A DNA stretch of 39,520 nt. Origin: Pseudonocardia xinjiangensis. Its GTDB lineage: Bacteria; Actinomycetota; Actinomycetes; Mycobacteriales; Pseudonocardiaceae. The notes under the pieces are model-generated. The model did not search any database. It had not been told where the DNA came from and worked only from the letters and a program-made list of their open reading frames with translations. The position numbers and the translations under genes are program-made. The DNA lies in NCBI RefSeq assembly GCF_012911925.1, contig NZ_JAAXKY010000063.1, positions 1 to 39,520 of the forward strand, read 5' to 3'. Shown in pieces: positions 1-7,735 of the stretch (its first letter is position 1; the number at the start of each line of letters is the position of its first letter).

Positions 1-3
1 CGG

Positions 4-30
4 AGTTGTGTATAAGAGACGGGGGGGGGG
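4..30. other. Nextera mosaic-end adapter remnant plus poly-G
   Basis: Bases 4-20 match 16 of 17 positions of the Tn5/Nextera mosaic end, the 19-bp sequence that ends in TGTGTATAAGAGACAG. They run straight into a homopolymer of about ten G. This is library-preparation sequence left at a contig end, with a G-run typical of no-signal calls in two-colour sequencing. It is not genomic, and roughly the first 30-40 bases should not be interpreted biologically. Confidence 0.9.
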
Positions 31-302
31 CGGGCGGGGCCGCCTTCGACCCGGAGGTGGTGCGGCAGCTGCTCGCCCGCGGCAGTCACGCCGACCCGCT
101 CACGCGGCTCACCCCGCGGGAGCGGGAGGTGCTCGACGCCATGGCCGAAGGGCTGACGAACGCGGGCACGGCGGAGCGGCTGCGGATGTCGGTGAGCGCC
201 GTGGAGAAGCACGTCGCGTCGATCTTCGGGAAGCTCGCGATCGGTGACGCCGCCGGCTACAGCAGGCGGGTGCTGGCGGTGCTGCGCTACCTGGGCTCGT
301 GA
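21..302 (+). CDS. LuxR/NarL-family regulator, C-terminal part only
   Basis: This is the carboxy end of a LuxR-type regulator. The typical NarL-family linker (FDPEVVRQLL) is followed by the LuxR helix-turn-helix, with the LTPREREVLDAMAEG opening and the recognition helix in SVSAVEKHVASIFGKL. In intact relatives this DNA-binding domain sits behind a phospho-acceptor receiver domain, which would lie off the left edge. An apparent ATG near base 6 lies within adapter sequence and is not a real start, so the gene is truncated by the contig end. It converges on recO with 21 bases between the stop codons. The sensor partner and the targets cannot be told from here. Confidence 0.75.
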   Translation, partial: GGGAGGAAFDPEVVRQLLARGSHADPLTRLTPREREVLDAMAEGLTNAGTAERLRMSVSAVEKHVASIFGKLAIGDAAGYSRRVLAVLRYLGS

Positions 303-323
303 GGAGCGCGAACGCGCACCGGT

Positions 324-1100
324 TCAGCTCGGCGCCGGACCGGCTGCACGCTCGGCGGCCGGTGCGTGGGGGCGCCGCTCCACCAGCGGCAAGGACCGCA
401 GCTGGCGCTCCATGTGCCACTGCAGATGCGCCGCCACCAGCCCGCTCGTGTCGCGACGGGTGACGGCGCCCATGGCGTCCGCGGTCTCCCAGTCGCCGTG
501 CAGCAGCGCGTCGAGCAGGGTGAACGTCTCGCGTGACGGCGTCACCGAGCCGGGAGGGCGGCAGCGCGGGCACACCGCTCCCCCCGCGGCGATGTTGAAC
601 GCCGGGTGCGGGCCGGGCTCGGCGCAGCGGGCGCAGTCGCTGATCGCGGGGGCCCAGCCGGCGTGCGTCATCGCGCGCAGCAGGAACGCGTCCAGCACGA
701 GCGACGGGTCGCGCTCCCGGCCGGACAGGGCCCGGATCGCCCCCACCAGCAGCAGGTACACCCGCATCGCGGGCTCGCCCTCCTCCGAGACGAGACGATC
801 GGCCGTCTCGAGGATCGCGCAGCCTGCCGTGTAGCGGGGGTAGTCGCCGATGATGCCCACGCCGAACGCGTCGACCGTCTCGGCCTGGGTGATGATGTCG
901 AGCGAGCGGCCGGTGTAGCACTGCACGTCGACGTGGTTGAACGGCTCCAGCCGCGCGCCCCAGCGCGACTTCGTGCGCCGCACCCCCTTGGCCACGGCGC
1001 GCACCTTGCCGCGGCGGCGGGTGAGCAGAGTGACGATGCGGTCGGCCTCGCCGAGCTTCTGCACCCGCAGCACCAGTCCGGTGTCGCGGTAGAGGCTCAC
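324..1100 (-). CDS. recO: DNA repair protein RecO
   Basis: RecO works in the RecFOR pathway: it anneals single strands and helps load RecA at gaps. The 258-aa product has the N-terminal OB-fold opening (SLYRDTGLVLRVQKLGEADRIVTLLT) and a C-terminal zinc-binding module with two CxxC pairs (CARC about residue 175 and CPRC about residue 197). The length is normal for the family and the start is a GTG at 1100. It lies 18 bp downstream of the exporter permease on the same strand, so it may be read from that operon. In many actinobacteria recO directly follows era; here about 6.6 kb separates them. Confidence 0.95.
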   Translation of the reverse strand: MSLYRDTGLVLRVQKLGEADRIVTLLTRRRGKVRAVAKGVRRTKSRWGARLEPFNHVDVQCYTGRSLDIITQAETVDAFGVGIIGDYPRYTAGCAILETADRLVSEEGEPAMRVYLLLVGAIRALSGRERDPSLVLDAFLLRAMTHAGWAPAISDCARCAEPGPHPAFNIAAGGAVCPRCRPPGSVTPSRETFTLLDALLHGDWETADAMGAVTRRDTSGLVAAHLQWHMERQLRSLPLVERRPHAPAAERAAGPAPS

Positions 1101-1118
1101 CGGCCAAGCCTACGGCGG

Positions 1119-1934
1119 TCAGTCGCGTGGCCGCGCGTACCGGGCCGTGCAGAGCGGCACGAACACGGCCAGCAGGAGCGCCGTCCACAGCAGGGAGGCG
1201 AGCACCGGGTGCTCCAGCGGCCAGGCCCCGTTCGTCGGTGCCGTGGGGTTGCCGCAGAGCTCGCGGACGGCCGCGGTCACGGCGCTCACCGGGTTCCAGT
1301 CGGCGATCGTGCGTAGCCAGGCCGGCATCCCGGCCGTCGGCACGAACACGTTCGACAGCATCCCCACGGGGAGGACGAGCACCGACAGCTGCCCGGCCGC
1401 CTCCTCGTTCCTGATCACCAGCCCGAGGAACATGCCGATCCAGGTGGCCGCGAACTGGAACGCCACGAGCAGCCCGAGCGCGCCGAGGGCGGGACCGATC
1501 CCGGTGCGGATCCGCCAGCCCACCAGCAGGCCGCAGGCCGCCATCAGCAGCAGGCACCCCAGCCCGTACAGCGCGGTCGCCGCCGCCTGCCCGAACGGCA
1601 CCGCGACCCGCGAGATGGGCATCGAGCGGAACCGGTCGACGACGCCGCGCCCGGAGTCGCGCGCCATCGCGATCATGGCGGGGATCAGGTTGAACGCGAT
1701 GGTGACGAACAGCCCGGGCACCAGGAACTCCCGGTAGTCGCCCGAGCCGGGCACGGCGATGGCGCTGCCGAAGATGTAGCCGAACACCAGCACCAACATC
1801 ACCGGCGCGGCGAGGGTGAGGGCGATCCCGGCCGGGTCGTGGCGCAGCTTCGCGAGCACGCGGGACGCCGCGGCGGCGCCGTCCACGAGTGGGCGGCTCC
1901 GCGCCGGAACGGGGTTGGTCGCGGTGGTGGTCAT
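1119..1934 (-). CDS. ABC-2 type transporter permease (DrrB-like)
   Basis: This 271-aa integral membrane permease is of the ABC-2/DrrB class, which forms the channel of drug or lipid exporters. About six hydrophobic segments follow a cytoplasmic N-terminus of about 35 residues. The conserved region GRGVVDRFRSMPISR and the later NPVSAVTAAVRELCGNP are hallmarks of the daunorubicin-resistance DrrB group. Its ATG (1932-1934) overlaps the stop codon of the upstream ATPase gene by 4 nt, indicating translational coupling. The substrate cannot be read from sequence; the DrrAB likeness and the divergent TetR gene suggest an inducible drug or metabolite exporter. Confidence 0.9.
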   Translation of the reverse strand: MTTTATNPVPARSRPLVDGAAAASRVLAKLRHDPAGIALTLAAPVMLVLVFGYIFGSAIAVPGSGDYREFLVPGLFVTIAFNLIPAMIAMARDSGRGVVDRFRSMPISRVAVPFGQAAATALYGLGCLLLMAACGLLVGWRIRTGIGPALGALGLLVAFQFAATWIGMFLGLVIRNEEAAGQLSVLVLPVGMLSNVFVPTAGMPAWLRTIADWNPVSAVTAAVRELCGNPTAPTNGAWPLEHPVLASLLWTALLLAVFVPLCTARYARPRD

Positions 1935-2881
1935 GCTGCTGCCTCCTCGTGGCGGGGACGGACCAGGTGCAGGAACACCTCGTCGAGGGTGGGGCGGCGG
2001 ATGCCGGCGTCGAGCACCGCGACGCCGGCCGCGTCGAGCGTGCGCACGACTCCGGGCACGGAGACGGCGGTGCCGACCACCGGCGCGCTGATCCGCAGTC
2101 CCGCGGCGTCGACCTCGGGATCGCCGCCGGTGTACGCGGCGAGAGCAGCCGCGGCGGCGGCCAGCTCCCCGGACGTCTCGACGAGGACGTCGACGCGGAC
2201 GCCGATCGAGTTCTTGAGGACGTCCGGACTGCCGGTGGCGACGGCCTTCCCGCCGTCGATGATCACGATGTCGTCGGCGAGCCGGTCGGCCTCCTCCAGG
2301 TACTGGGTGGTGAGCAGCACGGTGGTGCCGGCCCCGACGAGCTCACGGACGGTCGTCCAGATCTCGGTGCGGCTGCGCGGGTCCAGGCCGGTGGTCGGTT
2401 CGTCGAGGAACAGCACGGGCGGGGCGACCACGACGCTCGCGATCAGGTCGAGGCGCCGCCGCATGCCGCCCGACCAGGTCTTCACCAGCCGGTCGCCCGC
2501 GTCGGCGAGGTCGAAGCGGTCCAGCAGCTCCCCGGCCCGACGCCGGGCCTCGCGCCGGCCCAGGTGGTGCATCCGGCCGAGGATCTCCAGGTTCTCGCGG
2601 CCGGTGAGGTCGTCGTCCACGGCGGCGTGCTGCCCGGCGAGGCCGATCGAGCCGCGCACCAGCGCCGCGTCCCGCACGACGTCGTGGCCGAGCACCGTGG
2701 CCCGTCCGGCGTCGGGCACGGTGAGCGTGGCCAGCACGCGGATCGCGGTGGTCTTGCCCGCCCCGTTGGGGCCGAGCACCGCGCACACGCTGCCGCGGGG
2801 GACCACGAGATCGAGCCCGTCGAGCGCCCGCACCGGGCCGTACGCCCGCACGAGCCCTTCTGCTACCACTGCAACCGTCAT
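1931..2881 (-). CDS. ABC transporter ATP-binding protein (DrrA-like)
   Basis: This 316-aa nucleotide-binding subunit drives the adjacent permease. Visible motifs are Walker A GPNGAGKTT near residue 38, signature WSGGMRRRLDL, Walker B LFLDEPTTGLD, and an H-loop position occupied by Gln (LLTTQYLEEAD) as in the DrrA group. The C-terminal extension of about 100 residues ending in PTLDEVFLHL is also characteristic of DrrA. The start ATG at 2881 has a good ribosome site (gggagg) about 5 nt upstream. It is divergent from the TetR gene across a 77-bp region, probably the shared operator. Confidence 0.93.
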   Translation of the reverse strand: MTVAVVAEGLVRAYGPVRALDGLDLVVPRGSVCAVLGPNGAGKTTAIRVLATLTVPDAGRATVLGHDVVRDAALVRGSIGLAGQHAAVDDDLTGRENLEILGRMHHLGRREARRRAGELLDRFDLADAGDRLVKTWSGGMRRRLDLIASVVVAPPVLFLDEPTTGLDPRSRTEIWTTVRELVGAGTTVLLTTQYLEEADRLADDIVIIDGGKAVATGSPDVLKNSIGVRVDVLVETSGELAAAAAALAAYTGGDPEVDAAGLRISAPVVGTAVSVPGVVRTLDAAGVAVLDAGIRRPTLDEVFLHLVRPRHEEAAA

Positions 2882-2904
2882 CGGCCCTCCCTTACTGCAA
2901 CCGG

Positions 2905-2947
2905 TGTTCGCAGTTCGAAGAGTAGCTGACTGAGTACGATGTTCGCA
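2905..2947. promoter_or_regulatory. Candidate TetR operator in the divergent region
   Basis: The 77 bp between the exporter ATPase gene and the TetR gene hold two direct copies of TGTTCGCA (2905-2912 and 2940-2947), 35 bp apart. An ACTGC-N11-GCAGT inverted repeat (2894-2914) overlaps the first copy. This placement suits a TetR protein controlling both directions. The second copy runs into the TetR ribosome site aaaggagg (2947-2954). The assignment is inference from position and repetition. Confidence 0.4.
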
Positions 2948-2958
2948 AAGGAGGCTTC

Positions 2959-3636
2959 ATGGCCCGGAGCATCTGGCTTCGCCAGGAACGGTCGGGCCGC
3001 GGGCCCGCACCCGAGCACAGCAGGGCACAGATCGCCGCGGCCGCGATGGAGCTGGCCGACGCCGGCGGCCTCGACGCCCTGTCCATGCGCAAGGTGGCTG
3101 CGGCCGTCGGGGCAGGCGCGGCATCGCTCTACCGCTACGTCGAGACCCGTGACGAGCTGCTGGAGCTGATGGCCGACGCGGCAGCCGGAGAGATCGAGAT
3201 CTCCCGGCCCCCGTCGGGCGACTGGCGGGCCGACCTCGTCGCGCTCGCGCACGAGATCCGGGAGGTCTACCGGCGCCACCCGTGGATGCTCGACATCGCA
3301 CCGGGACGGGTCGCCTTCGGCCCCCGCACCGTCGACGTCCTGGAGTACGCGCTCTCCGTGATGCAGGACCTGGACGTGCCGGCCGGCACGAAGATGGAGG
3401 CGTTCGCGCTGATGAACGGCTTCGTCGCGCTCCTCGTCCGCACCGAGATCGCGATGGGCGGCGCGACGACCGACTGGCAGGAGTCGCAGGCCGAGTTCCT
3501 CGCCTCGGTGGTCACCGCCGGCCGCCACCCGCACCTCGCCGCCGCGTTCACCGCTCCCCCGGCGCCACCCGTGGCCGACCTGCTCGACGGCGTGCTGCCC
3601 CGCGTGCTGACCGGCCTGCTCGACTCGGGCAGGTGA
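2959..3636 (+). CDS. TetR/AcrR family transcriptional regulator
   Basis: This 225-aa one-component repressor has an N-terminal TetR helix-turn-helix (about residues 22-70; recognition region LSMRKVAAAVGAGAASLYRYV, then the connecting ETRDELLELM). A C-terminal ligand-binding domain of the TetR_C type begins around DWRADLVALAHEIREVYRRHPWML. The start ATG at 2959 has a strong aaaggagg ribosome site 4 nt upstream. It is divergent from the DrrAB-like exporter, the usual arrangement for a repressor of an efflux pump released by the pump's substrate. It converges on the response regulator gene with a 4-nt gap. Confidence 0.93.
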   Translation: MARSIWLRQERSGRGPAPEHSRAQIAAAAMELADAGGLDALSMRKVAAAVGAGAASLYRYVETRDELLELMADAAAGEIEISRPPSGDWRADLVALAHEIREVYRRHPWMLDIAPGRVAFGPRTVDVLEYALSVMQDLDVPAGTKMEAFALMNGFVALLVRTEIAMGGATTDWQESQAEFLASVVTAGRHPHLAAAFTAPPAPPVADLLDGVLPRVLTGLLDSGR

Positions 3637-3640
3637 TTCT

Positions 3641-4243
3641 CTAGAGCCAGCCCCGCTCCTCCGCCGCGCGGACGGCCTCGATCCGGGTGCGGGTGCCGGT
3701 CTTGCGGATCGCCGAGGACAGGTGGTTGCGGACGGTGCCGCGGGAGAGGAACAGCCGGCCTGCCACGTCGCCGACGGGCGCCCCGCACGCCGCCGCCCGC
3801 AGCACGTCACGCTCGCGGTCGGTCAGCGGGTTCTCCCCCTCGCTGAGAGCGAGGGCGGCGAGGCCCGGGTCCACCACCCGTTCCCCGGCGAGCACCCGGC
3901 GCAGCGCCCCGGCCAGCTCGGCCGACGGCGCGTCCTTGAGGAGGAAGCCGGACGCCCCGGCGCTCATGGCGCGGCGGAGATAACCCGCCCTGCCGAACGT
4001 CGTCAGCACGACGACGCGGCAGCCGGGCAGCGCCGCGGTGAGCGCGGTGGTGGCGGTGAGCCCGTCACCGCCCGGCATCTCGATGTCGAGCAGGGCCACG
4101 TCCGGCTGGGTCGCGCGGGCCGCGGGCACAACCTCGTCGCCCCGGGCGACCTGGGCGACCACCCGCAGGTCGTCCTCCAGTTCGAGGAGCGCCACCAGCG
4201 CACCGCGGACCATCGCCTGGTCCTCCGCGATCAGGATCCGCAC
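3641..4243 (-). CDS. NarL/DesR-type response regulator
   Basis: This 200-aa response regulator has an N-terminal receiver (phospho-acceptor Asp about residue 53 in LLDIEMPGG, acidic pocket in IAEDQ, conserved Lys in FLLKDAP) and a C-terminal LuxR helix-turn-helix (LTDRERDVLRAAACG, then SRGTVRNHLSSAIRKTG). The GTG at 4243 is chosen because the receiver begins immediately there (VRILIAEDQ). It overlaps the 3' end of the kinase gene by 13 nt, so the pair is translationally coupled. The target genes are not evident; the acyl-hydrolase divergent from the kinase is one possibility. Confidence 0.95.
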   Translation of the reverse strand: MRILIAEDQAMVRGALVALLELEDDLRVVAQVARGDEVVPAARATQPDVALLDIEMPGGDGLTATTALTAALPGCRVVVLTTFGRAGYLRRAMSAGASGFLLKDAPSAELAGALRRVLAGERVVDPGLAALALSEGENPLTDRERDVLRAAACGAPVGDVAGRLFLSRGTVRNHLSSAIRKTGTRTRIEAVRAAEERGWL

Positions 4244-5394
4244 CCGGTCGTCCTCACGTCTGCCTTCCTCACGTCTCCCTTGGGCACCCGCACGGCCAGG
4301 CGGAAGCCGCCGCCCGGCGCCGCCCCCGCTTCGAGCGCGCCCGCGGCCGCCGTCACGCGCTCGGCGAGCCCGTGGAGCCCGTTGCCGCCCGCCTGGTCGC
4401 CCGTCCCGCGACCGCCCGTGCCGTCGTCGAGCAGCTCCACCTCGGCCCGTGCGCCGTCCGTGCACACCCGGATCGTCACCCGGCTCGCCCCCGAGTGCCG
4501 GACGATGTTGGTGGTGCCCTCGCGAACCGTCCAGGCCAGCAGCGCCTCGACGTCGGGGGGCAGCGCCGCTGCCGGCTCGTCGATCTCCGCCGCCACGCCC
4601 GCCGCGGCGAGCGCGGACCGGGCCCGCCGCAGCTCGGCGGCCAGGTCGGCCGACCCCCGGTAGCCGCTGACGGCCTCGCGCACCTCGGCCAACGCCTGCC
4701 GGCTCACGGCCTCGATGTCGCGGACCTCGGCGCCCGCGCGCGCCGGGTCGCGGTCCAGCAGCCGCGAGGCCAGCTCGCTCTTGAGCGCGATCACCGAGAG
4801 GCTGTGGCCCAGCAGGTCGTGCAGATCGCGGGCGAAGCGCAGCCGCTCCTCGGCGACGGCGAGGCGAGCGAGCTCCGAACGCGCGCGGTCGAGCTCCCGG
4901 AAGGTCTCGGCGATCCAGCGGAACGCCACGGCATAGAGCCCGATCACCAGCGTGTATCCGGCCGCCCACGCCACCGAGGGGAGGCCTGCTGCCATCCACG
5001 AGTGGGTGGCGGCGGTCAGCACGGCGACCAGCACCACCGCCGGGACTCCGGCCGAACGCCGGAGCGCCGCGCCGGTGAGCTGCGAGGTGTACACGAGGAG
5101 CGTGGTCCACGTCAGCCCCATGCCCACCGACAGGCCCGCCGCGAGCAGCGCGCACGCGACGATGTGCGGCACCGGGGCGGGCTCCGTCTCGTCCCGGAAC
5201 GGCCCGGCGAGCAACGCAGGGAGGTACAGCACCACGAACACCACGAGGCCGACACCGCCCGCCACGCGCGCGGCCGTGCTGTGCTGGCCGGTGACGAGGT
5301 CGTAGCCCGGGTAGCCGAGGAACCCGAGGTTGATCAGCACCGAGAAGCGCCAGTACAGCCGGAGCCGGGAGGTGCCCTCGCGCTGCGCGCCCAC
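4231..5394 (-). CDS. Sensor histidine kinase, HisKA_3 (DesK/NarX-like)
   Basis: This membrane histidine kinase is the partner of the overlapping response regulator. About five or six transmembrane segments occupy the first 165 residues. A short helical linker follows, then the HisKA_3 dimerisation box with the phospho-accepting His in RDLHDLLGHSLS (about residue 192), then an ATPase domain with N-box EGTTNIVRHSGAS and G-boxes DDGTGG and GGNGLHGLAERV. The frame stays open to 5478, but the extra 28 residues are cysteine/proline-rich and do not look coding, so the GTG at 5394 is preferred; the start is uncertain. The signal is unknown. Confidence 0.9.
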   Translation of the reverse strand: MGAQREGTSRLRLYWRFSVLINLGFLGYPGYDLVTGQHSTAARVAGGVGLVVFVVLYLPALLAGPFRDETEPAPVPHIVACALLAAGLSVGMGLTWTTLLVYTSQLTGAALRRSAGVPAVVLVAVLTAATHSWMAAGLPSVAWAAGYTLVIGLYAVAFRWIAETFRELDRARSELARLAVAEERLRFARDLHDLLGHSLSVIALKSELASRLLDRDPARAGAEVRDIEAVSRQALAEVREAVSGYRGSADLAAELRRARSALAAAGVAAEIDEPAAALPPDVEALLAWTVREGTTNIVRHSGASRVTIRVCTDGARAEVELLDDGTGGRGTGDQAGGNGLHGLAERVTAAAGALEAGAAPGGGFRLAVRVPKGDVRKADVRTTGCGS

Positions 5395-5522
5395 GTCCCG
5401 AATGGTCGGGCACCGGAGGCGCGGGCGGAAGACCTGCCGGCCGGGACATGACAGGTGGCACGGGTGCTGGCACGACACCGCGCACTTCCGGCCGCATCCG
5501 GCGAACCCGCAGGCTGGACGGC

Positions 5523-6920
5523 ATGCGGATCACACCGGGAGCGATCGCGGGAGCCCTGGTGGCGGCACTCGTCGCGGCCGGCTGCTCGGACGGCACGGTC
5601 GGTCAGGAGCCCAGTGGCGTCATCATCGCGACGAGTGCTGCGGACGTCCTGGTCGACGAACGGGTCGCGATCACCGTGCACGGCCTCGGCGCGGGGGACG
5701 ACGTCACGCTCTGGGCCCGCCGGGTCGACGACCTGGGCCGGCCGTGGCTGGCGCACGCGACCTTCACCGCCGGAACGGACGGCACCGTCGCGGTGGCGAC
5801 CCAGGCTCCCCGGGCGGGCACCTACTCCGGCGTCGACGCGATGGGGCTCTTCTCGTCGATGCAGGTCGCCGACGGGGCAGCCACCCACCCGCCGTTCCCG
5901 GTGACGGCGGCTCCTGCCGCCCCGGTGGCGCTCACCGCGCTGGTGGACGGCGAGCCGGTGGCGTCGACGCAGGTCGTGCAGCGGTTCGCGGCCCCCGGTG
6001 TGGTGACACACCCGGTGCGCGAGGAGGGGATCGTCGGCGAGCTGCACGTGCCGCCCGGACCGGGTCCCCATCCCGGGGTCGTGCTGCTCGGCGGATCCGA
6101 GGGCGGGGTGACGGAGAGCGCCGTCGCGGACCTGCTCGCCGCACGCGGGTTCGCGACGCTGGCCCTGGGGTACTTCGGCGCCGACGGGCTGCCCGGCGAG
6201 CTGGTGCGGATCCCCCTGGAGTACTTCGAGCAGGCGTTCACGTGGCTCAGGGCGCGTCCGGAGGTCGCCGACGGCCGGGTGGGCGTGATCGGTACGTCGC
6301 GCGGCGGGGAGCTCGCACTCTGGCTCGGGGCGACGTTCCCACAGGTCGGCGCGGTCGTGTCGTACGTCGGGAGCGGACTGGGGTACGGCGGGCTGCCCTC
6401 GGCGGGGTTCACGGGCGGCCCGCTCCCCGCGGCATGGACCTACCGGGGCAAGGACCTCCCGTTCGTCATGCCCACCTACGGACCGGCCGCGTCCGCCCGC
6501 TACCTCGGGACGATCGTGCTGGGCGCCCCGGTCACCGACATCGCCGGGACGTGGCCGGACATCCAGGCCGCGGGGCCCGAGGCGTTGGCGGCCGCGACGA
6601 TCCCGGTGGAGCGGATCGACGGACCGGTGCTGCTGCTCTCCGGAGAGGACGACCGGCTCTGGCCCAGCGCACCGATGTCCGACGTCGCCTTCCGGCGGCT
6701 GGCCGACGGCGGCCATCCGCACCGCCACGAGCACCACGCGTACCCGGGGGCCGGGCACTACTTCGGCGGCGCGCCCTTCACCGGGCCGTTCCCGACGGTG
6801 CTGCTGTGGCCGATCGGGTTCATGACCGGAGGCGGCACGCGGGAGGCGAACGCGCGGGCCACCGCGGACTCGTGGCCCCGCGTGCTGTCCACCCTGCGCG
6901 AAGGGCTGGAGTCCCGATGA
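5523..6920 (+). CDS. Lipoprotein acyl-CoA thioester hydrolase/BAAT-family protein
   Basis: This 465-aa alpha/beta hydrolase belongs to the bile-acid-CoA:amino-acid N-acyltransferase / acyl-CoA thioesterase family. An N-terminal Ig-like domain (about residues 40-140, VLVDERVAITVHGLGAGDDV) precedes a BAAT C-terminal hydrolase domain. The nucleophile is Ser259 in GTSRGGEL, the acid is probably Asp in LSGEDDRLWP, and the base His in YPGAGHYFG. The start at 5523 is chosen because it gives a signal peptide with a lipobox (LVAAGC), predicting a lipid-anchored exported enzyme. That is odd for a family acting on cytosolic acyl-CoA. It is divergent from the kinase gene and overlaps the next gene by 4 nt. 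Confidence 0.88.
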   Translation: MRITPGAIAGALVAALVAAGCSDGTVGQEPSGVIIATSAADVLVDERVAITVHGLGAGDDVTLWARRVDDLGRPWLAHATFTAGTDGTVAVATQAPRAGTYSGVDAMGLFSSMQVADGAATHPPFPVTAAPAAPVALTALVDGEPVASTQVVQRFAAPGVVTHPVREEGIVGELHVPPGPGPHPGVVLLGGSEGGVTESAVADLLAARGFATLALGYFGADGLPGELVRIPLEYFEQAFTWLRARPEVADGRVGVIGTSRGGELALWLGATFPQVGAVVSYVGSGLGYGGLPSAGFTGGPLPAAWTYRGKDLPFVMPTYGPAASARYLGTIVLGAPVTDIAGTWPDIQAAGPEALAAATIPVERIDGPVLLLSGEDDRLWPSAPMSDVAFRRLADGGHPHRHEHHAYPGAGHYFGGAPFTGPFPTVLLWPIGFMTGGGTREANARATADSWPRVLSTLREGLESR

Positions 6921-7735
6921 TCGGACGCGCGACGAGCCGCACCGTTTTCCTGTCCGTCGCTGCGGGCGCGGCACACCTGCTCGTGGTCGACGGGCTGCTG
7001 CTCGGGCTCGGGCACGGGCCGGTCGGCCTGTCGACCGCCGCCGGCCTGGCCCTGCTCGGAGCGCTGCCGGCCGGGCTGCGTGCTGGGTGGCAGCTGCGGT
7101 TGCCCGGTGCCGTGCTCGTGGCCGGGCTGGTGGCGGCCCTCGTCGTCGAACTCGTGGTGCCCGGTCCGACCGTGGCCGTGCTCGGCCCCGACCGGCTCAC
7201 CACCGGAGTGGCCGTGCTCGCCAACTATGCGACGGCCTGGCCGCTGCTCCTCGCCCTCGTGCTGCTCGCCGCTGTGGCGGAGTGGCCCGGAGCGGTCGGG
7301 ACGCGCCCACCCCGGCTCCGGGCGGTCGGGGCCGCGGTGGCGGCCGGGGTGGCGGGCACGGGCCTCGTCCTGCTCGCCGTCGTGGTGCGGGGGCGGATAC
7401 CCGGCCCCGCCGTCCCGCGCGTGTGGGGCGCGGCCGGGCTGGTCGTACTCGGCACGCTGGCCGTGCTGCTCCTGCTCCGGACCCGACTGCGCGCACCGGC
7501 GCTGGTGCTCACCGGGGTGCTGGCGGTGGCCGTGGTGGCGTCCTGGATCACCGAGCCGGGCGCCGGCCACCCCGCTTCCGGGCTGCTGCTCTCGGGGTTC
7601 GTCCACCTGATGCTCGCGGTGCTGCTCACCGTCGGCGAGCTCGCGGTGCGGGGCGTCGTGGCGGCCGCGCGGAGGGTCAGAAGCCGAGCTTCCGCAGCTG
7701 CTTCGGGTCGCGCTGCCAGTCCTTCGCGATCTTGA
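6917..7735 (+). CDS. Polytopic membrane protein of unknown function
   Basis: I do not recognise a family. The 272-aa product is almost entirely hydrophobic, with about eight predicted transmembrane helices rich in Ala, Leu, Val and Gly, and ends in an Arg/Ser/Ala-rich cytosolic tail. Its ATG overlaps the stop codon of the BAAT-family lipoprotein (ATGA), so the two are almost certainly co-translated and may work together at the membrane. Its 3' end runs 59 bp into the convergent era gene, so its tail is encoded antisense to the end of the Era KH domain. Confidence 0.75.
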   Translation: MIGRATSRTVFLSVAAGAAHLLVVDGLLLGLGHGPVGLSTAAGLALLGALPAGLRAGWQLRLPGAVLVAGLVAALVVELVVPGPTVAVLGPDRLTTGVAVLANYATAWPLLLALVLLAAVAEWPGAVGTRPPRLRAVGAAVAAGVAGTGLVLLAVVVRGRIPGPAVPRVWGAAGLVVLGTLAVLLLLRTRLRAPALVLTGVLAVAVVASWITEPGAGHPASGLLLSGFVHLMLAVLLTVGELAVRGVVAAARRVRSRASAAASGRAASPSRS

